A stretch of DNA of 64,000 nucleotides. Origin: Actinopolymorpha pittospori (GTDB lineage: Bacteria > Actinomycetota > Actinomycetes > Propionibacteriales > Actinopolymorphaceae). Positions 24,796-33,102 of this stretch are shown here, piece by piece. Every line of letters begins with the position of its first letter. Position 1 is the first letter of the stretch. A program made the translations under genes and the position numbers. The stretch spans positions 9,176,001 to 9,240,000 of the forward strand of contig NZ_JADBEM010000001.1 of assembly GCF_014873875.1 (NCBI RefSeq), in the 5' to 3' direction. The notes under the pieces were generated by a model that saw only the letters and a list, made by a program, of their open reading frames with translations, searched no databases and was not told the origin of the DNA.

Positions 24796-25626
24796 TCAGG
24801 ACCCGAGCGTGTCGGGGTCGCCGCCGATGCGCTGGTCCCGGTTGAGACCGCTGATCGCGGTGACGTCCTCGGCGCTCAGCTCGAAGTCGAACACGTCGAA
24901 GTTCTCCTTGATCCGCGACGGCGTGACGGACTTCGGGATGACGACGTTGCCGATCTGCAGGTGCCAGCGCAGCACGACCTGCGCGTTGGTCTTGCCGTAC
25001 TTCGCAGCGATCGCGGCGACCGCCGGGTCGCCGAGCAGGTCGCCGCCCTGGGCGAGCGGGCTCCACGCCTCGGTGGCGATCTTGTGCTCGCCGTTGAACG
25101 CCCGCAGCTTCTCCTGGGAGAAGTAGGGGTGCAGCTCGACCTGGTTCAGGACTGGGACGACCTCGGTCTCGTCGAAGAGCCGCTGCAGGTGTGCCGGCTG
25201 GAAGTTCGAGACGCCGATCGAGCGGATCCGGCCGTCGGCGTACAGCTTCTCGAACGCCCGCCAGGTGTCGACGTACTTGTCCTTGCTCGGCACGGGCCAG
25301 TGGATCAGGTAGAGGTCGACGTAGTCGGTCTTCAGCTTGGCCACGCTCTCCTCGAACGCCGCGAGGGTCGTGTCGTAACCCTGCGCGCCGTTCCACAGCT
25401 TCGTGGTGACGAACAGCTCCTCGCGGGGTACGCCGGACTCCGCGATGCCGCGACCGGTGCCTTCCTCGTTGCCGTAGATCGCCGCGGTGTCGATGCTGCG
25501 GTAGCCGACCTCGATCGCGGTCCGCACGGCGGCCACGGCCTCGTCGTCAGGGACCTGCCAGACGCCGAACCCGAGCTGGGGGATCTCCACACCGTTGTTC
25601 AGGGTGATGGTAGGAACCTTGGACAT
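24796..25626 (-). CDS. Aldo/keto reductase
   Basis: A 276-residue NADPH-dependent (alpha/beta)8 reductase, AKR5-like. Catalytic residues are the Asp and Tyr in DTAAIYGNEEGTG, Lys in VTTKLW and His in LYLIHWPVP. The NADPH site includes GVSNFQPAHL and VIPKSVTPSRIKENF. Relatives include 2,5-diketo-D-gluconate reductases and methylglyoxal reductases; the substrate here is not predictable. The ATG at 25626 has GGAGGTT 9-12 nt upstream. A 16-residue N-terminal extension in the open frame is unsupported. Confidence 0.92.
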   Translation of the reverse strand: MSKVPTITLNNGVEIPQLGFGVWQVPDDEAVAAVRTAIEVGYRSIDTAAIYGNEEGTGRGIAESGVPREELFVTTKLWNGAQGYDTTLAAFEESVAKLKTDYVDLYLIHWPVPSKDKYVDTWRAFEKLYADGRIRSIGVSNFQPAHLQRLFDETEVVPVLNQVELHPYFSQEKLRAFNGEHKIATEAWSPLAQGGDLLGDPAVAAIAAKYGKTNAQVVLRWHLQIGNVVIPKSVTPSRIKENFDVFDFELSAEDVTAISGLNRDQRIGGDPDTLGS

Positions 25627-25736
25627 ATGCGCGTGAACCTCCACGTGAACGCTGCCGGTGACAGTCGCAGACATCAGACCACAAGGCCAGGCCTCGCCTG
25701 GTACCTCCCCCTCCCCTGCCGGCTAGATTTGCCCGC

Positions 25737-26225
25737 GTGGAGCTGCGTGTCGTCGCTTTCGACCATCCGGACGCCCAGGAGCTGACCGAGCAGGTGCAGC
25801 AGGAGTACGTCGTCCGCTACGGCGGGACGGACGCGACGCCGATGCGGTCAGCGGAGTTCGCGCCGCCCCTCGGCCTCTTCCTCGTCGGGTACCTCGACGG
25901 CCGGCCGGTGGGATGCGGCGGCTGGCGCACGGTCAGCGCGCAGGAGCCGGTGCTGCGCGACGGGGACGCCGAGCTGAAGCGGATGTACGTCGCCCCCACC
26001 GCGCGTGGACACGGCCATGCGCGCCGGCTGCTCGCCGAACTGGAGCGCACCGCCGCCACCGCCGGGCTCACCCGGATGGTGCTCGAGACCGGGATCCGCC
26101 AGCCCGAGGCGATCTCCCTCTACCGGTCGTGCGACTATGCCCCCATCTCGGGCTTCGGCCTGCACAAGGACGCGCCCGGCAGCCGGTGCTTCGCCAAGCC
26201 ACTGGTCGTCAGCATGTCCGCCTGA
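25737..26225 (+). CDS. GNAT-family N-acetyltransferase
   Basis: A 162-residue acetyl-CoA-dependent acyltransferase. Motif A is LKRMYVAPTARGHGHARRLLAELE with the pyrophosphate loop ARGHGHARRL. The preceding GCGGWRTV and the later VLETGIRQPEAISLYRSCDY complete the fold. The C-terminus CFAKPL is common in this group. The acceptor is unknown. The GTG start has no strong ribosome-binding site, and a promoter was not identified. Confidence 0.88.
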   Translation: MELRVVAFDHPDAQELTEQVQQEYVVRYGGTDATPMRSAEFAPPLGLFLVGYLDGRPVGCGGWRTVSAQEPVLRDGDAELKRMYVAPTARGHGHARRLLAELERTAATAGLTRMVLETGIRQPEAISLYRSCDYAPISGFGLHKDAPGSRCFAKPLVVSMSA

Positions 26226-26256
26226 CCCGCGTTGCTCCCAGGTCGCCAGACACGAC

Positions 26257-27207
26257 CTAGTTGTAGCCGAAGTCCTGGGTCCACCCGGGGCCACCCTCAC
26301 CGAGGTGGACGCCGACACCGATCGCCTTGATCTTGCAGTTCAGGATGTTGGCGCGGTGTCCCTCGCTGTTCATCCACGCGTCGACCACGGCCTGCGGGGT
26401 GGGCTGGCCACCTGCGATGTTCTCCGCCGCCGGCGCGTCGTAGCCGGCCGCCTCGATCCGGTCCCACGGCGTCCTGCCGTCGGGTGAGTTGTGGTCGAAG
26501 TAGTCGCGGGCCGCCATGTCCGCGGAGTGGCCGCGGGCGGCGGTGCGCAGCCGCTCGTCGGACCGCAGTGGGCCGCACCCGGCGTCTGACCGGGCCGCGT
26601 TGGTGAGGCTCACCACCGCGTTCTCGTAGGCGGTCTCCTGCGAGGACGGGGGCGGCGTCGGCGGAGTCGTGGTCCGCGGCTCGCGGTGCGGCTCGGGCGT
26701 GGTCGGGTCGGGGCGTGGGGTGTTCCGGGGCGCCGGCGGCCGACTCGGCGTCGGTGTGCTCTTACGGCGCACGGGGTCAGGCGTCGTCGTGGGCGTGCCG
26801 GCCGAGGTGCGGGTCGGCTTCGGGTCCGGGCGGCGGCTCGGCGTGCCGGCGGGGGCGGTTCGCTTGCCGGGCGTGCTCGCGGTGGCGGTCGCCGACGGCG
26901 TGCGCGACGTGGAGGGGGACCTCGCGGGCGTGACCTCGGTGGTGTCGACCGTCGGCCCGACCTTGTTCCCGACGTCGGTCGCGGTGAGCCGGGTCGGACC
27001 GTCCGCGACGGTGCTCGGGTCACCCCCCGGCAGGAAGAACGTGCTGATGGCCGCTGCTGCTCCGCCGACGCCGAGGATGGCGACCGCGACCATCACCATC
27101 ATCAGGACGCGGCGTGGTCTGCGATGCCGTCCTCGGTGGCGTGCGGGCTCGTCCGAGAGTTCGTCGAACTCCTGATACCGGAGGTGGTCCTGCTCGTCGG
27201 GCGACAT
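26257..27207 (-). CDS. CAP-domain (SCP/PR1-like) protein with membrane anchor
   Basis: A 316-residue protein: a basic cytoplasmic N-terminus (RGRHRRPRRV), one transmembrane helix (about 35-58), then a 130-residue Pro/Thr/Ser-rich, wall-spanning linker, and a C-terminal CAP domain. The domain has LTNAARSDAGCGPLRSDERL, ARGHSADMAARDYFDHNSPDG, AAENIAGG and DAWMNSEGHRANILN, including the His/Glu cavity residues. Bacterial CAP proteins (YkwD-like) are extracellular and of unclear role. The neighbouring 27253-28278 gene encodes a similarly built protein. Confidence 0.88.
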   Translation of the reverse strand: MSPDEQDHLRYQEFDELSDEPARHRGRHRRPRRVLMMVMVAVAILGVGGAAAAISTFFLPGGDPSTVADGPTRLTATDVGNKVGPTVDTTEVTPARSPSTSRTPSATATASTPGKRTAPAGTPSRRPDPKPTRTSAGTPTTTPDPVRRKSTPTPSRPPAPRNTPRPDPTTPEPHREPRTTTPPTPPPSSQETAYENAVVSLTNAARSDAGCGPLRSDERLRTAARGHSADMAARDYFDHNSPDGRTPWDRIEAAGYDAPAAENIAGGQPTPQAVVDAWMNSEGHRANILNCKIKAIGVGVHLGEGGPGWTQDFGYN

Positions 27208-27252
27208 GGCTGCTCCCTACCGAGGTGCTGGCGGGTGGAAATCCTTCGAAGA

Positions 27253-28278
27253 TCAGGGAACGTCGGGCGTCCGCACGGTCGGCACCGGCGGGAGCGGCGT
27301 ACGCGGGGGCACCGTCGGCAGCCAGGTGGGCAGCGGCCCGGGCTCGCTCGGCCCCGGGATGGTCGGGGTGGGCGACGGGGTCGTCGGCGTCGGCGACGGT
27401 GTTCCCGGGGGCGTGGTCGGAGGCGGTGTGGTCGGCGGCGGCGTCGTCGGAGGCGGTGTGGTCGGAGGCGGTGTGGTCGGCGGCGGCGTCGTCGGCGGCG
27501 GCGTCGTCGGCGGCGGCGTCGTCGGCGGCGGCGTCGTCGGCGGCGGCGTCGTCGGCGGCGGCGTACCCGGCGGTGTCGTCGGAGGCGGCGTACCCGGCGG
27601 TGTGGTCGGCGGCGGCGTGTGTGGTGGGCGCGGCGTGTGGGACGGGGTCCCGGTGGGAGACGCGGTGGGGGGCGGCGTCTGGGTCACCGTGGGCGTCGGA
27701 AGGGCGGTGTGCGGTGGGGCGGGCGGCGCGGTGTCCGGGCCCGTGGTGCCGGGACTCTCGGTCACCGGCTGCGACGTCTGGGGAGGAGCGTCGGAGGTGG
27801 TGTCGCCGGGCACGGGGACCGAGGGCAGCTGCGTGGTTGCCGGCACCGCCGGGGCGCCGGCCGCGAGGAGCGTGTCCGAGCCTGACGCGGAGGCCGGGGA
27901 GGCCGCCTTGTCCGGCCCCGCGGTCGACCCGCCAGTGCCCGACAGAGCGACCCGCGGCACGACCGGCGTGGAGGTGGGGAGCAGGGGGACGCGGGCGGCC
28001 GTGCCGAGGGCGGTGCGCAGCGCGGCCTCCGTGGCCCCGGCCTGGGTGGAGGTCCCCGTGCCCTGGCCGGACGCGTCCAGGGGTGCCGGACCGAAGAGGT
28101 ACCAGCCCGCGCCGGTCGCCGCGACCCCGACGGCCACGACGCTGGACACCACCGAGGCGATCACGAACGTGGGCCGCGGCCGCCGGTGCCGGCCGGCGGG
28201 TCGCCACCGGTCGGCGCGCTCGGCGTCGAGTCCGTCGTCGTTGTTCAGCTGATCACGAGGTACGCCGTCGAAGGGCAT
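27253..28278 (-). CDS. Membrane-anchored Pro/Thr-repeat protein
   Basis: A 341-residue protein with no recognised catalytic domain. A short cytoplasmic part (DGLDAERADRWRPAGRHRRP) precedes one transmembrane helix (FVIASVVSSVVAVGVAATGAG). About 280 Ala/Pro/Ser/Thr-rich residues follow, including roughly eleven copies of PPPTT. The build (basic N-terminus, helix, disordered wall-spanning tail) matches the adjacent CAP protein but no CAP domain follows. The ATG at 28278 has AGGGAG 10 nt upstream. Likely a cell-wall stalk or an eroded CAP paralogue. Confidence 0.7.
   Translation of the reverse strand: MPFDGVPRDQLNNDDGLDAERADRWRPAGRHRRPRPTFVIASVVSSVVAVGVAATGAGWYLFGPAPLDASGQGTGTSTQAGATEAALRTALGTAARVPLLPTSTPVVPRVALSGTGGSTAGPDKAASPASASGSDTLLAAGAPAVPATTQLPSVPVPGDTTSDAPPQTSQPVTESPGTTGPDTAPPAPPHTALPTPTVTQTPPPTASPTGTPSHTPRPPHTPPPTTPPGTPPPTTPPGTPPPTTPPPTTPPPTTPPPTTPPPTTPPPTTPPPTTPPPTTPPPTTPPPTTPPGTPSPTPTTPSPTPTIPGPSEPGPLPTWLPTVPPRTPLPPVPTVRTPDVP
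27411..27620. repeat. 15-bp minisatellite encoding PPPTT repeats
   Basis: About thirteen tandem copies of a 15-bp unit (plus strand gtcgtcggcggcggc, with variants gtggtcggaggcggt and tacccggcggtgtcg). The central six copies are nearly identical, so the copy number is probably unstable. Confidence 0.9.
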
Positions 28279-28325
28279 TGGACATACTCCCTGGTACTCG
28301 CATACGTCCGTCTCCCCCGCGCACA

Positions 28326-28360
28326 GTGCCAAAGCCGACGTAACACTAACTGATTGGCAC
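28326..28360. repeat. Inverted repeat upstream of the Pro/Thr-repeat gene
   Basis: GTGCCAA and TTGGCAC are 21 bp apart, about 50-80 bp upstream of the 28278 start. It could be a regulator site; none is identified. The rest of 28279-28414 holds nothing recognisable. Confidence 0.3.
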
Positions 28361-28414
28361 AAAGCAGCCTTCTGGCAACAGGCGGTCACTTTCGCCCCAT
28401 GAGGGGCAGACGCG

Positions 28415-28462
28415 ACCGTCGTCCCGGGTGGTTCTCGGTGGAGAGCTACCCAGGACGACGGT
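28415..28462 (-). terminator. Terminator downstream of mfd
   Basis: A 15-bp stem with one G-T pair (accgtcgtcccgggt / acccaggacgacggt) and an 18-nt loop lies 37 nt beyond the mfd stop in its direction of transcription. Confidence 0.7.
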
Positions 28463-28498
28463 GGGTGAGAGCGTGCACGCGGCCCGCGACCTCGCGGG

Positions 28499-31400
28499 TC
28501 ACCTCGAGGCGGTCGCCGGCGCTTCCAGGAGTACGGCGTCGATGAGCTCGCCGGCCCAGCGCAGCAGCTCGAGATCACGCAGGGGCTGCCCGCCGATGGG
28601 CGCGGTCGCCGGGCGCGGCACCAGGATCGTGTGGCTCGGCCGCTTCACGATGGTGCGGGGGTAGAGGCGCAGAAGCCGCAGCTCCTGGCTCTCGCGCAGC
28701 TCGACCGGGCCGAAGCGGACCTGGTTGCCCTGCATGGTGACGTCGGTCAGACCGGCCCGGCGCGCGTGCAGGCGGAACCGTGCCACCTCGAGGAGGTTCT
28801 CCACGGGTTCGGGCAGCGTGCCGTACCGGTCGGCGAGCTCCTCGCCCACCTGGTCGACCTCCTCCGCCTCCCGGACCGCGGCGAGCCGCTGGTACATCTC
28901 GAGCCGGAGCCGCTGGCTGTCGACGTAGTCGTGGGGCAGGTGAGCATCGATCGGCAGCTCGACCTTCACCTCGTTCTCCTCCTCCGGAGCGTCGCCGCGG
29001 TATTCGGCGACGGCCTCCCCGACGAGGCGCACGTAGAGGTCGAACCCGACGTCGGCGATGTGGCCGGACTGTTCGCCGCCGAGCATGTTGCCCGCTCCGC
29101 GGATCTCGAGGTCCTTCATCGCGACCGCCATCCCGGCGCCGAGCTCGGTGTTCTGGGCGAGCGTCGCGAGCCGGTCGTGGGCGGTCTCGGTCAGCGGCCG
29201 CTCCGGCGGGTAGAGGAAGTAGGCGTACGCGCGCTCGCGTCCCCGGCCGACCCGGCCCCGCAGCTGGTGCAGCTGGGACAGGCCGAACAGGTCGGAGCGT
29301 TCGACGATCAGCGTGTTGGCGTTGGAGATGTCGAGCCCCGCCTCGACGATCGTCGTGCAGACGAGGACGTCGGAGCGCTTCTCCCAGAAGTCGGTGATGA
29401 CGTCCTCGAGCTGGTGCTCGCCCATCTGCCCGTGACCCACGCCGACCCGCGCCTCGGGGACGAGCTGACGGATTCGCCCCGCGGCCCGTTCGATCGTGTT
29501 GACGCGGTTGTGCACGAAGAACACCTGGCCCTCACGCAGCAGCTCGCGCCGGATGGCCGCCACCACCTGGCGGTCGTCGTAGGAGCCCACGAACGTGAGG
29601 ACGGGGTGGCGTTCCTCCGGCGGCGTCATGATCGTCGACATCTCGCGGATCCCGGTGATCGCCATCTCGAGCGTGCGCGGGATCGGGGTCGCCGACATGG
29701 TGAGCACGTCGACGCTGGCCCGCAGCGCCTTCAGCTTCTCCTTGTGCTCGACGCCGAAGCGCTGCTCCTCGTCGACGACGATGAGGCCGACGTCCTTGAA
29801 CGACACCTCGCTGCCGAGCAGCCGGTGCGTGCCGATCACCACGTCGATCTCACCCGTGGTGAGACCGCGCAGCACCTCCTCGGCCTCCTTGTCGGTCTGG
29901 AACCGCGACAGCGCCCGGACCGTCACCGGGAACGGCGCGAACCGCTCGGCGAAGGTGGAGTAGTGCTGCTGCACCAGCAGCGTGGTGGGGACGAGAACCG
30001 CGACCTGCTTGCCGTCCTGGACCGCCTTGAACGCGGCGCGCACGGCGATCTCGGTCTTGCCGTAACCGACGTCGCCGCACACCAGCCGGTCCATCGGGAC
30101 CGACTTCTCCATGTCGGCCTTGACGTCCTCGATGGTGGCGAGCTGGTCCGGTGTCTCGACGTAGGGAAAGGCGTCCTCGAGCTCGCGCTGCCAGGGCGTG
30201 TCCGGACCGAACGCGTGACCCTGCGTCGCCTGGCGCGCGGCGTACAACTTGATGAGCTCGCCGGCGATCTGTCGCACCGCCTTGCGGGCCCGGCCCTTGC
30301 GCTTGGCCCAGTCGCCCCCGCCCATCCGGTCCAGGCTGGGTTGCTCGCCACCGACGTAGCGCGTCACCTGGTCGAGCTGGTCGGTGGGGACGAAGAGCCG
30401 GTCACCCGGCTGGCCGCGCTTGGACGGCGCGTACTCGACGACGAGGTACTCGCGGGTGGTGCGGTGCTGGCCGGTGCCGACGGTGCGCTGCGACATCTCG
30501 ACGTAGCGGCCGACACCGTGCTGCTCGTGGACGACGTAGTCGCCGGGCGTGAGCTCGAGTGGGTCGATGGTGCGTCGGCGCCTCGTCGGCATCCGCCGCA
30601 TGTCCTTGGTGGAGGCGCCGGCCCGACCGGCCACGTCGGTCTCGGAGAGCACGGCGATCCGCGCCTGTGGTGCCACGAACCCGTGCTCGAGCCGGCCGCA
30701 GGTGACGTGCACCACCGCCGGCTCCGGCGCGGAGTCGAGCCGCTCGTCGAGCCGTGCCGGAAGGTCGTGGCCGCGCAGCACCTCCGCCATGCGCTGGGCG
30801 GGTCCGTGTCCCTCGGTGACGAAGACGATCCGCCACTCCTGGGAGATCCACTCCCGGATGTCCCGGACCGCGCGTTCGGTGTCGCCGTGGTAGGCGTCGA
30901 CCGCGTGCGCGGCGATGGTGTGGGACTCGACCGCGCCCGCGTCGACGTCGACGTCGATCGCGACGAGTTCGCCCGCCTCGGTGCGGACCGGACCGGAGGG
31001 GGCGACGGCACCGTCGGGCTCCAGCGCGAACGGTGAGACGCTCCACCAGGCGAGCCCCTCGGCCAGCGCGTGGTGGCGTACGTCGGCGAGGGTGCGGTAG
31101 GCGGCGGCGCCGAGGTCGATGGGCGCGTCACCGCCGCCGGCGGCGGCCGCCCAGCTGGCCTCGAGGAACTCCTGGCTCGTCGCCACCAGGTCGTGTGCCC
31201 GGCTGCGGACCCGCTCGGGGTCGGCGACCACGACGTGGGTGTGTGCGGGCATCAGGTCGAGCAGCAGCTCCATGTCGTCGACCAGGACGGGGGCGAGCGA
31301 CTCCATCCCCTCGACGGCGTGTCCGTGCGAGAGCTTCTCGAACAGCTCGGCGAGCTCGGGGTGGGAGCTCGCGAGCTTGCCGGCGCGGGCGCGGACCTCT

Positions 31401-32137
31401 TCGGTCAGCAGCAGCTCCCGGCACGGCGGCGCGTACAGGCCGTGGTCGGCGGTGCCCAGCGAGCGCTGGTCGGCGACCTTGAAGGAGCGGATCTCCTCCA
31501 CCTCGTCGCCGAAGAACTCCACCCGCAGTGGGTGCTCCTCGGTGGGCGGGAAGACGTCGACGATGCCGCCGCGTACGGCGAACTCGCCTCGCCGCTCCAC
31601 CAGGTCGACCCGGGTGTAGGCGGCCCCGGCGAGCCGGCGCACGAGGTCCTCCAGATCCACCTCGTCACCGACGTGCAGCCAGACCGGCTCCAGGTCGGCG
31701 AGCCCTTTCACCTGGGGCTGCAGCACGCTGCGGACGGGTGCCACGACGACGCGGGGCGCGGGCGTCTCCTGCGTGGGATGGACCAGCCGACGCAGGACGG
31801 CGAGCCGGCGACCGACCGTGTCCGAGCGGGGGGACAGCCGCTCGTGCGGCAGGGTCTCCCAGGCCGGGTAGTAGGCGGCGGCGTCATCGTCGCCGAGCAG
31901 GCTCTGCAGGGTCTCGGTGAGATCCTCGGCCTCCCGGCCCGTCGCGGTGACGGCCAGGACGGTGCGACCAGCACCAGCCTGGTCGGGTGGGGCGGCGAGG
32001 GCGGCGATCGCGAAGGGTTGCAGCGCCTTGGGTGCGGTGAGATCGAGTGGGGCGGCGGCACTTTGGCGGGCGGCGTGCACCGCGGCGGCGAGCGCGGGGT
32101 CAGCGACGGCGAGCTCGACGAGTCCGGTGAGGCTCAT
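28499..32137 (-). CDS. mfd: Transcription-repair coupling factor Mfd
   Basis: A 1212-residue DNA translocase that removes stalled RNA polymerase and recruits UvrA. The order is as expected: UvrB-like N-terminal module, RNA polymerase-interaction domain (LTPGDYVVHEQHGVGRYVEM), then the RecG-like motor. The motor has Walker A GDVGYGKTEIAVRAA, DEEQRFG, SATPIPRTLEMA and HQLRGRVGRG. A C-terminal D7 domain ends the protein. The ATG at 32137 follows AAGGAA. The open frame begins 66 nt earlier without support. In related genomes mfd lies beside pth and mazG; here both are distant. Confidence 0.96.
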   Translation of the reverse strand: MSLTGLVELAVADPALAAAVHAARQSAAAPLDLTAPKALQPFAIAALAAPPDQAGAGRTVLAVTATGREAEDLTETLQSLLGDDDAAAYYPAWETLPHERLSPRSDTVGRRLAVLRRLVHPTQETPAPRVVVAPVRSVLQPQVKGLADLEPVWLHVGDEVDLEDLVRRLAGAAYTRVDLVERRGEFAVRGGIVDVFPPTEEHPLRVEFFGDEVEEIRSFKVADQRSLGTADHGLYAPPCRELLLTEEVRARAGKLASSHPELAELFEKLSHGHAVEGMESLAPVLVDDMELLLDLMPAHTHVVVADPERVRSRAHDLVATSQEFLEASWAAAAGGGDAPIDLGAAAYRTLADVRHHALAEGLAWWSVSPFALEPDGAVAPSGPVRTEAGELVAIDVDVDAGAVESHTIAAHAVDAYHGDTERAVRDIREWISQEWRIVFVTEGHGPAQRMAEVLRGHDLPARLDERLDSAPEPAVVHVTCGRLEHGFVAPQARIAVLSETDVAGRAGASTKDMRRMPTRRRRTIDPLELTPGDYVVHEQHGVGRYVEMSQRTVGTGQHRTTREYLVVEYAPSKRGQPGDRLFVPTDQLDQVTRYVGGEQPSLDRMGGGDWAKRKGRARKAVRQIAGELIKLYAARQATQGHAFGPDTPWQRELEDAFPYVETPDQLATIEDVKADMEKSVPMDRLVCGDVGYGKTEIAVRAAFKAVQDGKQVAVLVPTTLLVQQHYSTFAERFAPFPVTVRALSRFQTDKEAEEVLRGLTTGEIDVVIGTHRLLGSEVSFKDVGLIVVDEEQRFGVEHKEKLKALRASVDVLTMSATPIPRTLEMAITGIREMSTIMTPPEERHPVLTFVGSYDDRQVVAAIRRELLREGQVFFVHNRVNTIERAAGRIRQLVPEARVGVGHGQMGEHQLEDVITDFWEKRSDVLVCTTIVEAGLDISNANTLIVERSDLFGLSQLHQLRGRVGRGRERAYAYFLYPPERPLTETAHDRLATLAQNTELGAGMAVAMKDLEIRGAGNMLGGEQSGHIADVGFDLYVRLVGEAVAEYRGDAPEEENEVKVELPIDAHLPHDYVDSQRLRLEMYQRLAAVREAEEVDQVGEELADRYGTLPEPVENLLEVARFRLHARRAGLTDVTMQGNQVRFGPVELRESQELRLLRLYPRTIVKRPSHTILVPRPATAPIGGQPLRDLELLRWAGELIDAVLLEAPATASR

Positions 32138-32208
32138 GGGTTCCTTCGGCTCGAGCACGAGTGGGCGGGCGCCGCGCCGGGCCGGAATGACGCGAAGCAC
32201 CACGAACG

Positions 32209-32233
32209 CCCCGATTCGCGAGGCGAACCGGGG
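32209..32233 (-). terminator. Hairpin between the HTH-Clp_N gene and mfd
   Basis: An 11-bp stem with one mismatch (ccccgattcgc / gcgaaccgggg) and a 3-nt loop lies 68 nt past the Clp_N stop, before mfd on the same strand. It may separate the two transcripts. Confidence 0.5.
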
Positions 32234-32300
32234 TCTCGCCCAAGGCTAGCGCGGCGAACCGACAGGCCGGGCGGGCGATCACGGGCTGTGGACATGCCCC

Positions 32301-33038
32301 CTACCGGCGGGCCTGCAGATAGGCGTCGATGAGCGCGCTGACGGAGCGCCGAACCTTGTCCAGGGTGAGGCCGCGGTCCGCGAGCAGCCGGCCGACCTGG
32401 CTCTGCCGGTCGGCCACGAGGCCGAGCAGCAGGTGCTCGGTGCCGATGTAGTTGTGCCCGAGTTCGAGCGCCTGCCCGAGCGCCGCCTCCAGGGCGCGGC
32501 GGGCGGGCGCGCCGACGGGGATCGTCGCGGGAGAGGGCTCCTCACCGGCGGGAACCAGCCGCTGGAGCGCCTCCCGGAGGCCGGCCGGGTCCACCCCGTC
32601 GGCCACCAGCGCCTTTACAGCGAAGGTGTCGGCGTCGTCCAGGACGGCGAGCAGGAGGTGTTCGGGGCCGAGCGAGGCGTGCCGGAGCCGGCGTACGTGG
32701 TCCTCGGCGCGGCGCAGCGCCTCCTTCGTCCGCGGGGTGAGCCTGGTGAAGCTCCCCGCGTCGGCGAGGTCGGCGAGGGTGAGGCTCGACCAGCGCGGCG
32801 TGTAGCGCTGTTGGGCGGCCTGCCGGCTGACCCCCAGGTGCGCGCCGATGTCGGACCACGAGTGCCCCTCGGCGCGGGCCTGCTCGACGAAGTATCCGAC
32901 CAGCCGGTCACCGAGGTTGTGCAACTCGGCCACGACGGACTCGGCGAGATCGATCCGTTCGAGCGCGCTCTGGTGACGAGCCTCACTCTCGGCGGTCACG
33001 ATGCCGACGAGCTGGGACAGCTCGGGAAGGTCTCGCAC
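32301..33038 (-). CDS. HTH protein with two Clp N-terminal repeats
   Basis: A 245-residue protein without an ATPase domain. An N-terminal helical segment (about 1-60) leads into a helix-turn-helix-like stretch, HSWSDIGAHLGVSRQAAQQR. Two Clp_N (Clp R) repeats follow: FTRLTPRTKEALRRAEDHVRR with GPEHLLLAVLDD, and RRALEAALGQALELGHNYIGTEHLLLGLV. Clp_N repeats normally bind adaptors or substrates in ClpA/ClpC. Linked to an HTH they suggest a regulator tied to proteolysis; this is inference. The GTG at 33038 is chosen since a promoter leads directly to it; the open frame starts at 33080. Confidence 0.82.
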   Translation of the reverse strand: MRDLPELSQLVGIVTAESEARHQSALERIDLAESVVAELHNLGDRLVGYFVEQARAEGHSWSDIGAHLGVSRQAAQQRYTPRWSSLTLADLADAGSFTRLTPRTKEALRRAEDHVRRLRHASLGPEHLLLAVLDDADTFAVKALVADGVDPAGLREALQRLVPAGEEPSPATIPVGAPARRALEAALGQALELGHNYIGTEHLLLGLVADRQSQVGRLLADRGLTLDKVRRSVSALIDAYLQARR

Positions 33039-33044
33039 CCGACG

Positions 33045-33073
33045 AGTATGACTGTCAATGATCGGGTTGACAA
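33045..33073 (-). promoter_or_regulatory. Leaderless promoter of the HTH-Clp_N gene
   Basis: Minus strand: TTGTCA (33068-33073), 17-nt spacer, CATACT (33045-33050), then 6 nt to the GTG at 33038. Both boxes are one base from consensus. Confidence 0.6.
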
Positions 33074-33082
33074 ACGACATAC

Positions 33083-33100
33083 GTCAAGGCAAGCCTTGAC
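33083..33100. promoter_or_regulatory. Palindrome between divergent genes
   Basis: GTCAAGGC-aa-GCCTTGAC is a perfect 8-bp inverted repeat with a 2-bp centre. It lies 10 bp upstream of the Clp_N -35 box and 2 bp before the ATG of the serine hydrolase, so a bound protein could affect both genes. The HTH-Clp_N protein is a candidate. Confidence 0.6.
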
Positions 33101-33102
33101 AC

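Noticed and set aside
27411..27620. Possible CRISPR array
   Set aside because: The 15-bp units are contiguous without spacers and translate in frame as PPPTT.
26686..28252. Gly/Val and Arg-repeat open frames on the plus strand
   Set aside because: They arise from the antisense of Pro/Thr-coding repeats and have no start signals.
28631..32332. Plus-strand open frames opposite mfd
   Set aside because: These are antisense shadows; mfd on the minus strand has all motor motifs.
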